From the NCBI RefSeq assembly GCF_048544455.1, contig NC_133536.1, positions 30,072,152-30,136,151 of the forward strand: a DNA stretch of 64,000 nucleotides, written 5' to 3'. Shown here in pieces: positions 1 through 14,640 of the stretch; the stretch's first letter is position 1, and each line of letters begins with the position of its first letter. Position numbers and translations under genes: made by a program. The stretch comes from Silene latifolia (lineage: Eukaryota; Streptophyta; Magnoliopsida; Caryophyllales; Caryophyllaceae). Below the pieces are notes generated by a model that did no database searches, was not told the origin of the DNA, and saw only the letters and a program-made list of their open reading frames with translations.

Positions 1-1546
1 TTTCTTCTTAGAGGGCACTTTCGTCGTACATTCGAGTCGAGCATCACTAAACGTTAACTTAGTCAATCTCGTTTCGTCAAACATGTAAGTCTGAGGGTGT
101 AAATCCCATATTTTATTATTGTTCTTTATTTTTTGTAATCATTATTGTAAGGTTTACGTCGAAAACACATTCAAAACCGATTTACAAAACCTTTATTTAA
201 ATCTTTTGTACGTATTAACAGGAGACAAACGCCGAGAAAGAACACAGCAACTGCTGCGCCTCTTCGACGGGACGCAGCATCTGCTGCGCCTCTTCCTGAG
301 GTTGTCGCAGTTCCTGCTTTCTTTCTTCTTCCTTCGTCTTTTGTTCGTCTGTTTACTTTGCTTTGCCTTCAATTGTCCATGTTTCATTAACATGATAATT
401 TTAGTGTAATAATTTTGACATATAATTATTAGTAATTTATTCATCTTTTTAATTCCCAACTTAAATCCCTTATAATTCATATTGCGGGTTTTCGTCATTA
501 AAATCAATTCGGGTTTTTAGAGGTTCGATTCATCAATATTGAGTCTCTGAAATTCATCGTTGATATATTTTCATCTGTTATTTGTCATCACCATCAGTAG
601 TTCGTCATTAATAACCCCATTAATTTGATTAGTTTGTATCATTAATCCCATAATTAATCTACTAATTAATTCGTTCTAAATTAGTTCCATCCATGTTTTA
701 CTGTTTTTATGACCAATCACATGTAAATAATCCATTGAATCATTTCCATCCGAGTCAAATATCAATAATCAAGCATTAAATTTACCCACGAACATTAACA
801 ATATGCAGTTCCGGCTTCACAGCCAGAACTCAACTCAGGAACAGACGCAGCCTCTGCTGCGCCTCTTCCAAAGGACGCAGCTCTGCTGCGCCTGTTCCGG
901 GTTGAATTCTGTCTCTGAACTCTCGTTCCTATTTTGACCTAGTTTATTAGTTTACGTATTAATTAACTATTAATCGTATTAGCACTAATAATTTGTTCGC
1001 TAATTTAGTTATTCTTTCTTTTCTCAATTTATCCGTTTTGAGTGTATTTTCGACGTAAATCAATAAACTCATTGTAATTATTGTAATTTTCCTTATTGTA
1101 TTTTTATTGTATTTCTTTTTCATATTGTATTGTATGCTCTCACATGTAATCAACATCTAAATCCTACTTCGACCCAATTGTATGCTAAACTACATGTTCA
1201 TCGACTTAGTCTAATACTCACATGCTAGGATGTTGCATTGCATCCATATAACCTTCAACATATCGTTTATAGAAGACTTCCCTAATCATTAGTAGTGGCT
1301 GCTATCGAGGCGGGCGGGATTAGGTTTTCGATCAAAAGAGCTTCCTAATACGTACGCTCACCCCTTACTCCATATCTCTGTGAACATCCGTGTTCATTGG
1401 CATCCACGAGAGTCATTCTAGACATAGAATGCTAAGGGTAACGAGTTCTTGGTGTTCATGTCATTACTTTGTGTCTTGACATGGCACGAAGTATTCGAAC
1501 GGTTTCCAATTTTCCACAATAAATTGGTGGCGACTCCACAAATGCA
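1..1546 (+). repeat. Right part of a long Gypsy-type LTR (copy 1)
   Basis: This block matches two other places in the window: 4260-5425 joined to 10977-11374, and 58933-59711. Shared landmarks are the motif CATGTAAGTCTGAGG near 81, CTTCACAGCCAGAA near 813, GAGGCGGGCGGGATTAGG near 1307 and TTGGTGGCGACTCCAC near 1524. The match with the other copies stops at 1546 after ...AATGCA, so I place the LTR edge there; the left end lies outside the window. The motif GGCGACTCC resembles the primer-binding area of Tat/Ogre-type Gypsy elements from general knowledge, but that class assignment is inference. No protein-coding frame is supported; open frames here are short and random. Short GC-rich inverted repeats occur at 273-288, 846-861 and 876-890. 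Confidence 0.6.
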
Positions 1547-1696
1547 AAGGCTTGCTCGCTTTTTCTCCCGAGCGACCTCCATGGGCCCGCGTCCACAGTA
1601 ACCCACACCGTCAGTACGCGGCGCCGGGGGGGCAGCCTTGCCCATTAAATCCCCGCTCATCGCAACGAGCGATCCCAACTTCTTAATGTGCACACT

Positions 1697-1720
1697 CCCT
1701 TGTGACGGGAGTCACAAGGG
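1697..1720. repeat. Perfect hairpin, 10-bp arms
   Basis: The arms CCCTTGTGAC (1697-1706) and GTCACAAGGG (1711-1720) are exact reverse complements around a GGGA loop. It sits about 150 bp inside the LTR edge, where a leader RNA structure of a retroelement would be expected. Function unknown. Confidence 0.7.
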
Positions 1721-2780
1721 GCGAATATGGGCATAGAACCATCTCCCGACATAATTCCACAACAATCATCCAACCAACCAACCTTCATCAATTCTAACCA
1801 ACGATCACATGCCAACAATCAATCACAAACAATCAATTAATTATACAACCAACTGAGTAAGGAAACCATACCTAATACGCAATCCAAATCAATCACAACA
1901 ACAAATCAGAAAGGCTCATCTACGAACTAGTCACCTATACACACATCATTCAATCAAAATCTACCCTAAACTCCCAATAAATCTGACTAGGGTCTAACAA
2001 CAACAATATGACCATAAAGACAAAAGTACGATGCTTACCGATGAATCAACGCGAATGAAAAATGTAAAACCCTTCAATCTAGCCTTAGCAGTGATTAGAA
2101 CAATTGGAAAAGTCGTATGATAAGATTATAGAGGGGAGATGACTGCATAAGGGAGAATTGTGTTATTGAATGATGTAATTCTGATTCAATGTCAAGACGT
2201 GTCTAAATTCAAGCCTAGTTGCGGGTTTGAGTTGAAAATTCGGCAGCATTTCGCTACAATAGCAATTATGCCATACAAAAGTGTCCTGGAAAAGCTCTCA
2301 CAAATTGAAAATCCGGCGTAACAGCAAGTTTTCCTATTACTCAAGGGTTCCAAAATGTCAAGCTTCATCAAAAATGGACTAGCATATAGTCATTTTCGAA
2401 GGGTTTTGCGGTTTAGCAAGAAACCGTCATATTTCTCGCTCAAATCCTTACAGATACATGGTTATGTTCCTAACATGATCAATTACTCATTTATGATATC
2501 AATTTCATGAGACAAATTCATTTGGGACGAAAGCCCCAAATTTTCGTACAAAATGGGTATATAAAACCTAATTTTTCGACCCAAATCAAAGCTCAAATGC
2601 AAAATAAAGCAAGTACAAGACACATACCTCTATTAGTCATGATTTATGGCAAGTTTTGACGGAATTTGGTTGGGATTTAGTTGAGTTTTGTAAAGAAAAC
2701 AAAATAGGTTTGTGTTTTTGAAATAAAAACAAACACGACATAAGTCGAGTTTTACCCAGACATGGGTGAGCTCGGGAGAA

Positions 2781-2800
2781 GGCGCAGCACTTGCTGCGCC
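2781..2800. repeat. 20-bp inverted repeat, GCAGCA/TGCTGC module
   Basis: GGCGCAGCA (2781-2789) and TGCTGCGCC (2792-2800) are exact reverse complements with a 2-base spacer. Shorter versions of the same module recur at 273-288, 846-861, 876-890 and 5127-5140 within the LTR copies. Confidence 0.75.
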
Positions 2801-3055
2801 ACTTTCAAGGGTTGCAATTTTTTGTTGCGCCTCTTCCTCAGCGGGTTTCCAGTCGAGATTCGTTCAAATTCGTATTTGTGGGCCCGGGCTTCATGCGCCT
2901 CTTTCTCGACATCTTATCTTCAATGGCTCCTTTTTGGGCGTTCTCTTCGTCCGAATCGGCATTTTCTATTCAATAAACTACAGTTCATGTTCACTAAATA
3001 CAATTTATGGGCTTCTCCTTTTTATCGGAATTTCCATTGCGACGACCCGAGCGGA

Positions 3056-3193
3056 TTTTCTCCTCAGCGGTGCCAAGGATGTGCCGTTGTCGATCAAACA
3101 CCTTTATTTTCCTCAGCGATGCCAAGGACGGGTCATTGTCGGTCTATTATTTTCTCCTCAGCGGTGCCGAGGACGCGCCATTGTCGACTAAAC
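3056..3193 (+). repeat. Tandem repeat, three diverged units of about 50-60 bp
   Basis: The phrase CTCAGCGGTGCCAAGGA (or CTCAGCGATGCCAAGGA and CTCAGCGGTGCCGAGGA) followed by a CATTGTCG-like core appears three times in a row. It lies in the 3' part of the internal region upstream of the LTR that starts at 3505. Confidence 0.7.
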
Positions 3194-3504
3194 ATATGAT
3201 TCTTCCCCACGGAGTTTAACATAAAATTCTCCGAAGAGTATTTGTACCTTCGAATCCTCTACCCAGGGGTGTCTCAGGTATGGTTTTTTCTTATGGCTGG
3301 CTAGCTTCCTTAAGTAGTATAATGGACTTTAAACGACCTTCCCCGATAGTCGAAAGACTCTAAAATGTTCCCGACGATAGGTCCTTGGTTCAGACCCTTT
3401 GAGCCGCCTCGCGTCGCCATAGTCGTCAGGTTGTAATCTTCGATTGACCTGATGGCTATAATTTGACTTTCGTCTTGTCCAAGCCTCAGTCAAAGTGAGG
3501 GCTC

Positions 3505-5425
3505 TGTAGATACCTCATTTCTACACCTCCCGCCAACCACCCAGTGATGATTGGGCCGCATGTTTGATACGCGGAACGATTTATGACAGTCCGTACGTTC
3601 ATCATCAAGTGATAGCTCAAACACTCGAGTCAGCCCCTGGGTCATTATCTACGCACCGATACGGTCGTTTTGACAGTAATTAGAGTTCATTTGGAGTCGG
3701 GTCAAAAACCGCTTCATTTTCTAAAAACCGTTTAAATGCCGAGTCGGAATATTCCGGCATGTTCTAGAATTCTCTAGATATTTATTCCTAATTAAAATTA
3801 ATATTTTAAGTAAATATCTACCGTGATATTGTGTTTCATGGAATAAGGAAGTGTAAATCTACCGAAATTCCATAATAAAACACGGAAATCTTTCTTATTC
3901 CATAATAAAAACACGGAAATCTTTCTTGCCAAGGAGGAACCAGCTAGAGAAAAGACACGGAAAATGCTGCGCCTCTTCGAAGAAACGCAGTAGTTGCTGC
4001 TCCTCTTCTCTCGTCCTCTTTTCGCATTTTCCAGAATATTTTCGAGATTTGATTCTAAATCCGTGTCATTCCAAAACACTTCCATATGTTAGTATAAATA
4101 GAGGCCTTCGGCCTTCATATTTGGCACACAATTGCCTTTCGATGCCTACGTGCTTGATCAATCGACCATGTAAGCTCAGATCATTCTGAATCCCAGTCAC
4201 GTTGCATAGATCGACCGACTTGACCAACTCCGCCTTTAATCAACCTAATAAATCTACTAAATCCTCTAACGAGGGCACATTCCACGCATATTCGAGTCGA
4301 GCGATCACTAAACGATAACTTTAGTCAATCTCGTTTCATCAAACATGTAAGTCTGAGGATGTAAATCCGATTTTATTATTGTGTTTTATTTTGTATCAAT
4401 TGATGTAGATCTATATCAAGAGCATTTTTGAAAACCCATTTAAAATCCACCTTTTAAAACCGTTTTTACAAAACAGCAGAGGTCATACTTCGAGAAGAAA
4501 CGCAGGAGCAGCTGCGCCTTCAGGAAGGATCGCAGCCTTGTTGCGCCTTTTCTAGAGGCTGCGTGCTGCTCCTGCTCTTCTTCTTCTTCCTCGACTTCCT
4601 GCAAATTTCCTCCTTTCCTTATTCTTTCATTTTCCTTCGTTCTCTTTGTTATTTCAGTATATAAATCATATTTTAACAACTCCCTTTTAACTACAATGCT
4701 TAATTCGTCCTTAATCCTGAGTAATTCAATACTTGTGGTTTTTCGCCGTTTTAATTCAAATCGATTCTTCGGGGTTTCGACTTGTTCATGTCGAGGTTCT
4801 GGAGTCCCAATCTCATACATAAGTTTTCTTCCGGATCTTATTTGTCCAGTTTCGTCTTAATCTAACCACAAGTTTCGCTTTTTTGTATTTCCAACATGAG
4901 TTTATCGTATAATCATAATAATGTCAACCGCTGTAATTTCTCGTTTTAATTCATTTTAAGACTTGCCCAGATACATATGATCGATTAAAACACTTCAATT
5001 CGAGTCTAATATCCATAATCCATCTTAAATCTACCAACGAACAATAACAGTGTTGCGATTCTGACTTCACAGCCAGAATCCAGCTCGAGAACAAACGCAT
5101 GAAGTGTTGCGCCTCATCCAAAGGACGCAGCAGATGCTGCACCTGCTCTGGGTTGGTTTCTGCTTCTGAACTCTTTCTCACTTTGACGTAGCTTCTAATT
5201 ACGGTTTAAATCAAATATTATTTATATTATCACCTCTAATCTGATAAATTTTCATATTTTAATTCTAATTTTATTTTCCTTTTATTCTCTTCTTCGAAAT
5301 TCCGTCTTTGAGCATGCTTTTGACGTAGATCAAATAAACCTTGTAATTTTTGTAATTTTAATTATTTTAATTATTTTAATTCATTTATCGTAATTATTAT
5401 GTAAGATTTAATTGTATGTAATTCA
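3505..5425 (+). repeat. Gypsy-type LTR copy 2, left part (split by insertion)
   Basis: The LTR begins TGTAGATACC directly after a purine-rich tract. Its right half (from about 4260) matches LTR copy 1, and the part from about 5048 matches the downstream copy at 58933. The match breaks at about 5425 in ...GTAATTCACA and resumes at 10977 with CTAACATTT. The uninterrupted copy at 59298-59320 reads straight across this point. A 5.55-kb element therefore entered this LTR, and about 10 bp of target were lost. No coding sequence is supported in the LTR. Confidence 0.65.
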
Positions 5426-6005
5426 CAGTGATGATGACACACCATGTTTTGAGAACGACCTTAATGAACCGGAGGAAGGGAGTGAGGAGGATGACCAAGA
5501 GGAAGAGGAAGGGGATCCACCTCGGTCACACCCTCACCCCCAATCTACCACCGGTAGCTCCTCCCAACAAGTTCCTTTCAACCCCTTCTACTATGACCAA
5601 GCTTCCTACACTATATTCAAGCAATAACACAGTGAAATAGTCTCTTCGTCACAACAAGCCGAGCGCCTTGCCCGTCAAGCCTATGCCACTGCATTGGAGG
5701 GCAAAAATGTGGCATTAGCTAACCAAGAGCTCATAAGATAAAATGCCCAAAGAACCGTAACCCTTGAACAACAAATGAGAAACATGCACTTGAACTACCT
5801 AAACCCTATGTTCATAAACATAATGGGTTATGCTCCCCCCGGCTATGACTACAATGCACCCACCTTCATGCCCCCCAAGGATTACAACCCGTACAAACCG
5901 GCACGGTACCCACCTCCTCCCTCGAGGCCTTATCCTAGCCATTATTATGACCCTAACCGCTACTACGATCCTAGCCAATACCCCCCACAACATCCACCAC
6001 AATGA
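5412..6005 (+). pseudogene. Degraded retroelement open frame, Pro/Tyr-rich C-terminus
   Basis: One reading frame runs from 5412 to a terminal stop at 6003-6005 and is broken only by two in-frame TAA stops (5625-5627 and 5739-5741). The first 15 or so bases fall in the target LTR. The encoded product has an acidic stretch rich in Glu and Asp (residues about 15-35), a Gln/Ala-rich helix-like segment (about 75-115) and a Pro/Tyr-rich tail with repeated YDP and PPP motifs (about 140-197). There is no zinc knuckle, protease or polymerase motif. It sits where the coding part of the truncated element ends. It may be the tail of gag or of the extra ORF of Athila-type elements; I do not recognise the family with confidence. 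Confidence 0.45.
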
Positions 6006-9208
<3,203 letters not shown>

Positions 9209-9424
9209 TTAGTGTGGGGAGATTTGATAACTACGTTATCGCCCCTTCATTCGTGTCAAAAATCCTTGCTTTAGTCCTAATTTTGGTGCACTTAATTGAT
9301 AATTACTCGAGTTTATGATTAATTTGCCTAAATGAGTCTCACCGGATTATTTGCCAAGCTTTTTGTAGTGTTGCACGCTTTCCCATGCAAAACCGATCAA
9401 CATTCGGTAGCCAAGGGTCAAGAT

Positions 9425-9566
9425 TAGCCTTGTCGGTGTATCTCCTTTCCCTAGCCAGTGTATTGTGATCAGGCGCGGTGGAACTCAAGGGTAGCCGGTG
9501 CATCTCATTTAGCCTTGTCGGTGTATCTCCTTTCCCTAGCCAGTGCATTGTGATCAGGAGCAGTGT
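9425..9566 (+). repeat. Direct repeat inside LTR, period about 86 bp
   Basis: The phrase TTGTCGGTGTATCTCC followed by TTTCCCTAGCCAGTG and a TTGTGATCAGG tail occurs twice, with only a few differences. Confidence 0.8.
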
Positions 9567-9638
9567 AATTTTGGTCAGCCGGTGCAACTTTATGAGCGGG
9601 CGGTATAACTTCCATCAAACCGGTGCAACTAAGGGGCG

Positions 9639-9660
9639 GCCGGTGTATCGTTACACCGGC
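9639..9660. repeat. GC-rich hairpin in LTR
   Basis: GCCGGTGTA (9639-9647) and TACACCGGC (9652-9660) are perfect complements around a TCGT loop, about 65-70 bp upstream of the TATA box. Confidence 0.75.
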
Positions 9661-10976
9661 TGGGAATAGTAACCGGGCTGTTTTTGAGAATTGTTTGTAT
9701 TTTGATGTTTTTAAGCCCATGGTATATATAGGAAATGGGTAATCTTGTAAGAACAACTTTCATTACACTTATTTTTGGATCAAAAATTGGGTAGGTAGAG
9801 AAAATTGGGAAGAATATTGGATCTCACTTGTTCTTAGATTTTTGAAAAGAAATCAATTTAATCAAGTTATTTCTATTCTTCTTTGTTGGTATATCTCCTT
9901 TTCTCATATTTATTTCCTTGTTTTAGTAGTTAATTTCATGTTTCCTTAGTTTATGCTTCCCTTGTTTCTGAATATTTACCTTACTTGTGGTTAAAGTTAC
10001 TTCCTTTTTGCTTAATTCCATTTAGTCAAGGCTTAATTGGTTTAATATCATCTTCCTTGTTGTCAATTGCATGCTTAATAGTAGAAATCCTTATCTCATA
10101 ATGTTTATTGTCAAAGTTACCACCTTTAGTAGTTTCCTTGTTAAAATAATCATGAATAGTGAGTAGTCTTTCACTAGGACGCGGTTTGACCCGACATGAG
10201 TAATTTCACTAATTGATTCTCATAAAGGCTAATTGTTGGGGGAAGTTGGTGAGGGTGGTTTAGAGGAATGACATGGTTTATGGACCGATTTTTGGGAATT
10301 GCCGATTTGTGACCCTTGTCCACCAACGAGAGTTGGTTAGGTTGTGAACCGGATACCCGGAATTTGGACCTTTTGCTAACCTAGGTTTAGACCGAAAGGG
10401 AGAACCGAGGGAGGGTACCTCTAACTAGTGTTTGAATTCGACCTTCGAGAGGAGGAGTTGGATGACCCGGAATTTGATGGGGGCTTAATGACCTTAAAAA
10501 AATATTAGAATACCTTGGGAAAATGCATGTTTTTGGGGTAGTCGGGTGTTGAGTTAGGGATTCTGACCTTCGAACCCGAGAGGGGGGTTGGTGGGTAGTG
10601 CTACTGTCCTATTTCGAACCCGAGAGGGGGGTCTTAGGCGAATTAGAGTCATCTCCTCCTTACTTGTCTACTCGAATAGTTAGCCTAGGGAATCATGATG
10701 TGGAATTACGAATTGTTGTGGGAGAACCGAGTTCTAGGCCTTTTAATCATTTGATTTACAACTTAGTCTTATCTTGCTCATTTTTACTTCTCTTGTTGAA
10801 TTGCCTTTCATTTTGTTTAGTCTAGTTGTTAGATTAATAACCTCATTCTTTTATTGTCGACTTAGCTAAGCTTAAGGATTAAAACGATTAGTAATCTTCC
10901 TAGCTCCTTGTGTGATCGACCCTCAATTTTGCACAACGACAACCGTGCACTTGCGAGGTATAATTTGAAACCATCA

Positions 10977-11374
10977 CTAACATTTACTTCGACCAAATTG
11001 TTTGCTAAAACACGTGTTAACCGACATAGTCTAATTTCACATGCTAGGATTAATCCATGTTTGTTGCATTGCATGCATTACATCGACGACATATCAATTA
11101 TGAACTACTTCCCTAATCATTTGTAGAGGCCGCTATCGAGGCGGGCGGGATTAGGTGTTCGAATTAAAGAACTTCCTGATACGTACCCTCATCCCTTACT
11201 CCAGTTATCTCTGGACATCCGTGTTCATTGGTATCTCAAGAGTCACTCTAGACAGAATGCTAAGCGTAACGAATTCTTAGTGTTCATGTCATTACTTTGT
11301 GTCTTGACATGGCACGAGGTATTCGAACGGTTTCCAATTTTCCACAATAAATTGGTGGAGACTCCACAAATGCA
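10977..11374 (+). repeat. Gypsy-type LTR copy 2, right part
   Basis: This is the continuation of the LTR split at 5425. It matches 59310-59711 almost base for base and 1150-1546 more distantly, including GAGGCGGGCGGGATTAGG and TTGGTGGAGACTCCAC (GGCGACTCC in the other copies). Confidence 0.7.
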
Positions 11375-12119
11375 GTCTTATTCAACCTTTCACCGGTTTC
11401 AATGCCTCACAAATCGGTAACGGCCCATGACGTGCTTTGGCAAACCAAGGTTCCGTGGGAGAAGTATCGTCGCCTCGAAACCAAAACGCGCGGGTAGCCC
11501 TGTCCACACTGTGTGAAAAGTGTGATAGAGACAGCACATGCGCTATATATATAAGGTCCAAAACCCTAGGTTTAAATAAAACAAAATTGGGCGAACTCCC
11601 CATACCATCTCGACTTTGCCGAGTGACCGAACCACTTGGTCGAGTGAGCCCTACTCGGCCGAGTGGGAACTCACTCAGTTGAGTGAACACCCACCAGAAA
11701 CTCCCCACCCAAACCACTCGATCGAGTGGCCCTATTACTCGACAAAGTCACTTTTATGGTAATACGGAATATTATATTACAAATTATAGTGTCTGGCATG
11801 GAATAGGAGGAAGGAAATTAAAGGGAGGAGGGAGAAGGGAAAAGGAAGAGGAGAAGAGAAGGAGGAATGGGCGAGGAAGGGAGGGTGGTCGGTCGGCGGT
11901 CCGGCTGTCGGAACGTGGTGGCGGGGTCAGTTGGAGCAGCTAAGGTGGAGTCGGGGCGTGAGATGCGATTTGGGTTTTAATTATTGGAGTGAGGATATGA
12001 AGGGAGTCGCGTCTGTTTTGGTTTTGGTCATTTATAAAAGACCTGCTATGAACGGTTTGTCGCAGAATTAAAAGACTTGCTACAGATTATATGTAGGCAT
12101 GTAGCAAGTCCGTCACATA
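11375..12119. repeat. Block duplicated at 59712-60477
   Basis: This matches 59712-60477 with few differences. It contains a cluster of ACTCG/CGAGT palindromes, including the perfect 16-bp palindrome CCACTCGATCGAGTGG at 11714-11729, then a purine-rich tract (about 11805-11885) and a TGTAGCAAGTCCGT motif. No coding region is supported. The block ends where the hAT element inserted. Confidence 0.75.
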
Positions 12120-12127
12120 ATTCACAC
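12120..12127 (+). repeat. Left target-site duplication of hAT element
   Basis: ATTCACAC precedes the terminal CAGGGCCG. The right copy is ATTCACAA at 21648-21655 (7 of 8 match). The empty copy at 60676 reads GTTCACAC. Confidence 0.75.
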
Positions 12128-14431
12128 CAGGGCCGGCCTAATGGGTGTACAACCCGCACCAAGGAACAGGGCCCCCAATTTTTTAGGGCCCAACTCAAAA
12201 GCCTGATATGTAGTAAAAAAAAAATTGCCTAATATGTGATCACTGATCAAGCGTTCTCTGCTTCCCCATAATCCCCAAATAAACAACCTTCCATCTTCTA
12301 CTCTAATCAAATCCCTAAGATCTCTCCATCTTCAATTATAAGAATTATTCTACCTTAAATTAACATTATACTTCTTTTATTCATGAAATATATTCCTATT
12401 CTAAATCAATTCTCCATAATTTAGTCTATCTCTTGTTCAATTGAACCCTAAAAGCTACTGCAAACATTTGAGACTCATCATTCTCATCAACAAATCAACA
12501 ATATTTTCCACTATTAATGGTTAATTTTTGTTTGTAATCAAGTTATCAAGGATCCAAGGTAAATCCCCTTTTTATTATGTTTCTAAGCTTTAACTTTTAT
12601 GGTATAATCACTCTTTTGTTCTTCAATAATCAATTTCATGCCTACTTTTTAATATTTTTTCTACAGGTTTACGATACAAAAGTTGGAACTTTGAAGACCT
12701 ATGGTGGTCTAGTGCCCGACGAAATATTATAATAGGTGTTTTCCTAACAATTCTTTGCTTTATAATTATATTGTGCATTTGTGCCGTCTTTTAATTCACA
12801 AATGATCATATTTTGTTTGCTAATTTGAATATTTATTAGAAATTTAGAATGCATTGCAAACTCGAAAATATGAATCGGGTTATGAAAAACGTAAGAAAAA
12901 AGAGAATTGAAGAGTTAACCCTTTCTAAAAAAGGAGCACTTGATAAATTTATCATCAAAGAGGTTGAAAATAACATTGCTGTCAATTTAAATGAGAATGA
13001 GAACATTGATAACATTGATGACATAACTCTACCAGATGAAACAAATAGTGAGCACTCTGAACCCGTTGATGATGATGATGTTGATAATGTTAGTGCTGTA
13101 CCTTCTGAAAGTGGTGAACAAGATGTTAATAATATTGATCAGTTAATTCTGATGAGAATTTTAATGTCAATTTTGAAGGTGATATTTTTGATCCACGGAA
13201 TTGGGATAAACTGGATGCTAAATCATTAGACGATTTAGCAGTTAAGGGTCCTAAACGAGATTTGAGTATTGAAAATGGTCCTAAAGATAGATCAAAAAGA
13301 CATTTTTCGTCAAATTTTTATACTAGAATTTTGCCAAGTGGAGAAAAATGGGATAGAGAATGGCTTGTTTATTCAAAAGAACTTGATAGAGTGTTTTTTC
13401 TTTTGTTGTAAATTATTTAGAAAATTGCAAGGAAGGGGTGATTTAGTAACTAATTAAAGGATTTAATGATTGGAGTCATCTTAGTGTGAGACTTAAAGAC
13501 CATGAAATGAGTGTTGAACATGTAAAGAACATGACTACTTGGTATGAATTGTATTTGAGACTAAGTAAGAATAAAGCAATTGACGAGCTGAATCAAAAAC
13601 AAGTTTATAAAGAGAAGGAACATTGGAAAAATGTTATGGTCAGAATTATTTCTGTGAACCCCCGCGATAAAGCGGAAAATATAACTAATAAATTAATGCA
13701 AAAATTAGGAAATTTTTGAAACTTTTAAAGTTTAAGCGCGGGTTCGTTAAAATCCAAAACATAAGTAAAGAATGCGGAAATAAAGATTAAATTTATACAA
13801 ACATGATAGTCAAGGTGAGGGAAAATATATCCCTCGAATGACAAGAAAGCGGGGAAAAGATATCCCACGAATAAACAGATAAGGGGTTTCTAAACTAGTA
13901 AACTAAGATCCAAGGGTTTAGTTCTCGCTAGCCCACACGTCTTCCCCACGTAAGCATCTTCACAACCCGTCATTCATGTAAACATGAACGCCACAGTCAG
14001 TGGGGAGTAACTCAAGGTTCTCCCAGCCACAATATGTCGAAATGCAAGTAAACAAATACTTAATTAAACATACTGATCATGGAACATATATGGACAATAA
14101 AGAACAAGAGAATATAATTGATAATCATGATGAGATAGGCATAATGCATTAGAATAAATATGCAAACAAGAAGATAGAATAACCAAGTCAACCAACTCAT
14201 ACTGACACAACTCACAAGTGTAAGACCAACACAATGTGTAGACGGAGTATCCGGCTCAGAGGCTACCTTTAAAGCATGTCCGAGATACCACACACAAGAC
14301 TACATCCTAGGCTCCAACCTCCTGGTAGGACGACGATCATAATACGGTCCTAGTCTAAACCTGGATCCAGACTCTCGGGATGAACGTCACCTGATTCGAC
14401 ATACGATATACCAATCGTATCCAAGACTCGA

Positions 14432-14640
14432 AACATGGCACACTCCTAACCAAAGGTCGAGTAACCTCTAATCGGGAACATGGCACACACCCGTAACCAA
14501 AGGTCCGAAGAAAGGCGGAAGGATATCCTAATCCGGAAACATGGCACACACCCGTAACCAAAGGTCCGAAAGAGGAAAGGTAACCCAATCCGGAAACATG
14601 GCACACACTTGTAACCAAAGGTCCGAAAAGGGTAAAAAGG
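14432..14640 (+). repeat. Tandem array, four units of 45-61 bp
   Basis: The phrase AACATGGCACACACCCGTAA followed by CCAAAGGTCCGAA recurs at 14432, 14477, 14538 and 14595 with small changes. Confidence 0.85.

Larger units (their letters stand above)
1547..3504 (+). mobile_element. Non-coding internal region between two LTR copies
   Basis: This 1.96-kb stretch lies between the end of LTR copy 1 and the start of LTR copy 2. It has no recognisable gag, protease, integrase or reverse transcriptase. It contains a perfect 10-bp-arm hairpin (1697-1720), a 20-bp perfect inverted repeat (2781-2800) and a threefold tandem repeat (about 3056-3193). Just before 3505 lies a purine-rich run, AAAGTGAGGG (3492-3501), in the position of a polypurine tract. 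The simplest reading is a non-autonomous LTR element with a short, coding-free interior (LARD-like). The piece from 1740 to 2750 is plain AT-rich DNA without other structure that I can see. Confidence 0.45.
9225..10976 (+). repeat. 3' LTR of the Athila-like element
   Basis: The LTR is bounded by TGATAAC... and ...CCATCA and is preceded by a polypurine tract. It holds a direct repeat of about 55 bp (9425-9480 and 9511-9566, period about 86 bp), a strong hairpin (9639-9660), and a TATATATA box at about 9723 that could drive LTR transcription. It is 1752 bp long. There is no partner LTR in the window. Confidence 0.65.

Noticed and set aside
1418..1693. 91-codon minus-strand frame with GC-rich segment
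   Set aside because: It spans the LTR edge and repeats in the other LTR copies with stops; no motif seen.
2762..3219. Overlapping Ser/Arg-rich frames
   Set aside because: Three overlapping frames arise from tandem repeats; none has a recognisable domain.
9639..9660. Rho-independent terminator
   Set aside because: The hairpin lacks a T tract, and this is plant nuclear DNA.
12836..13024. Minus-strand Phe/Ser-rich frame
   Set aside because: Shadow of the N-terminal transposase frame.
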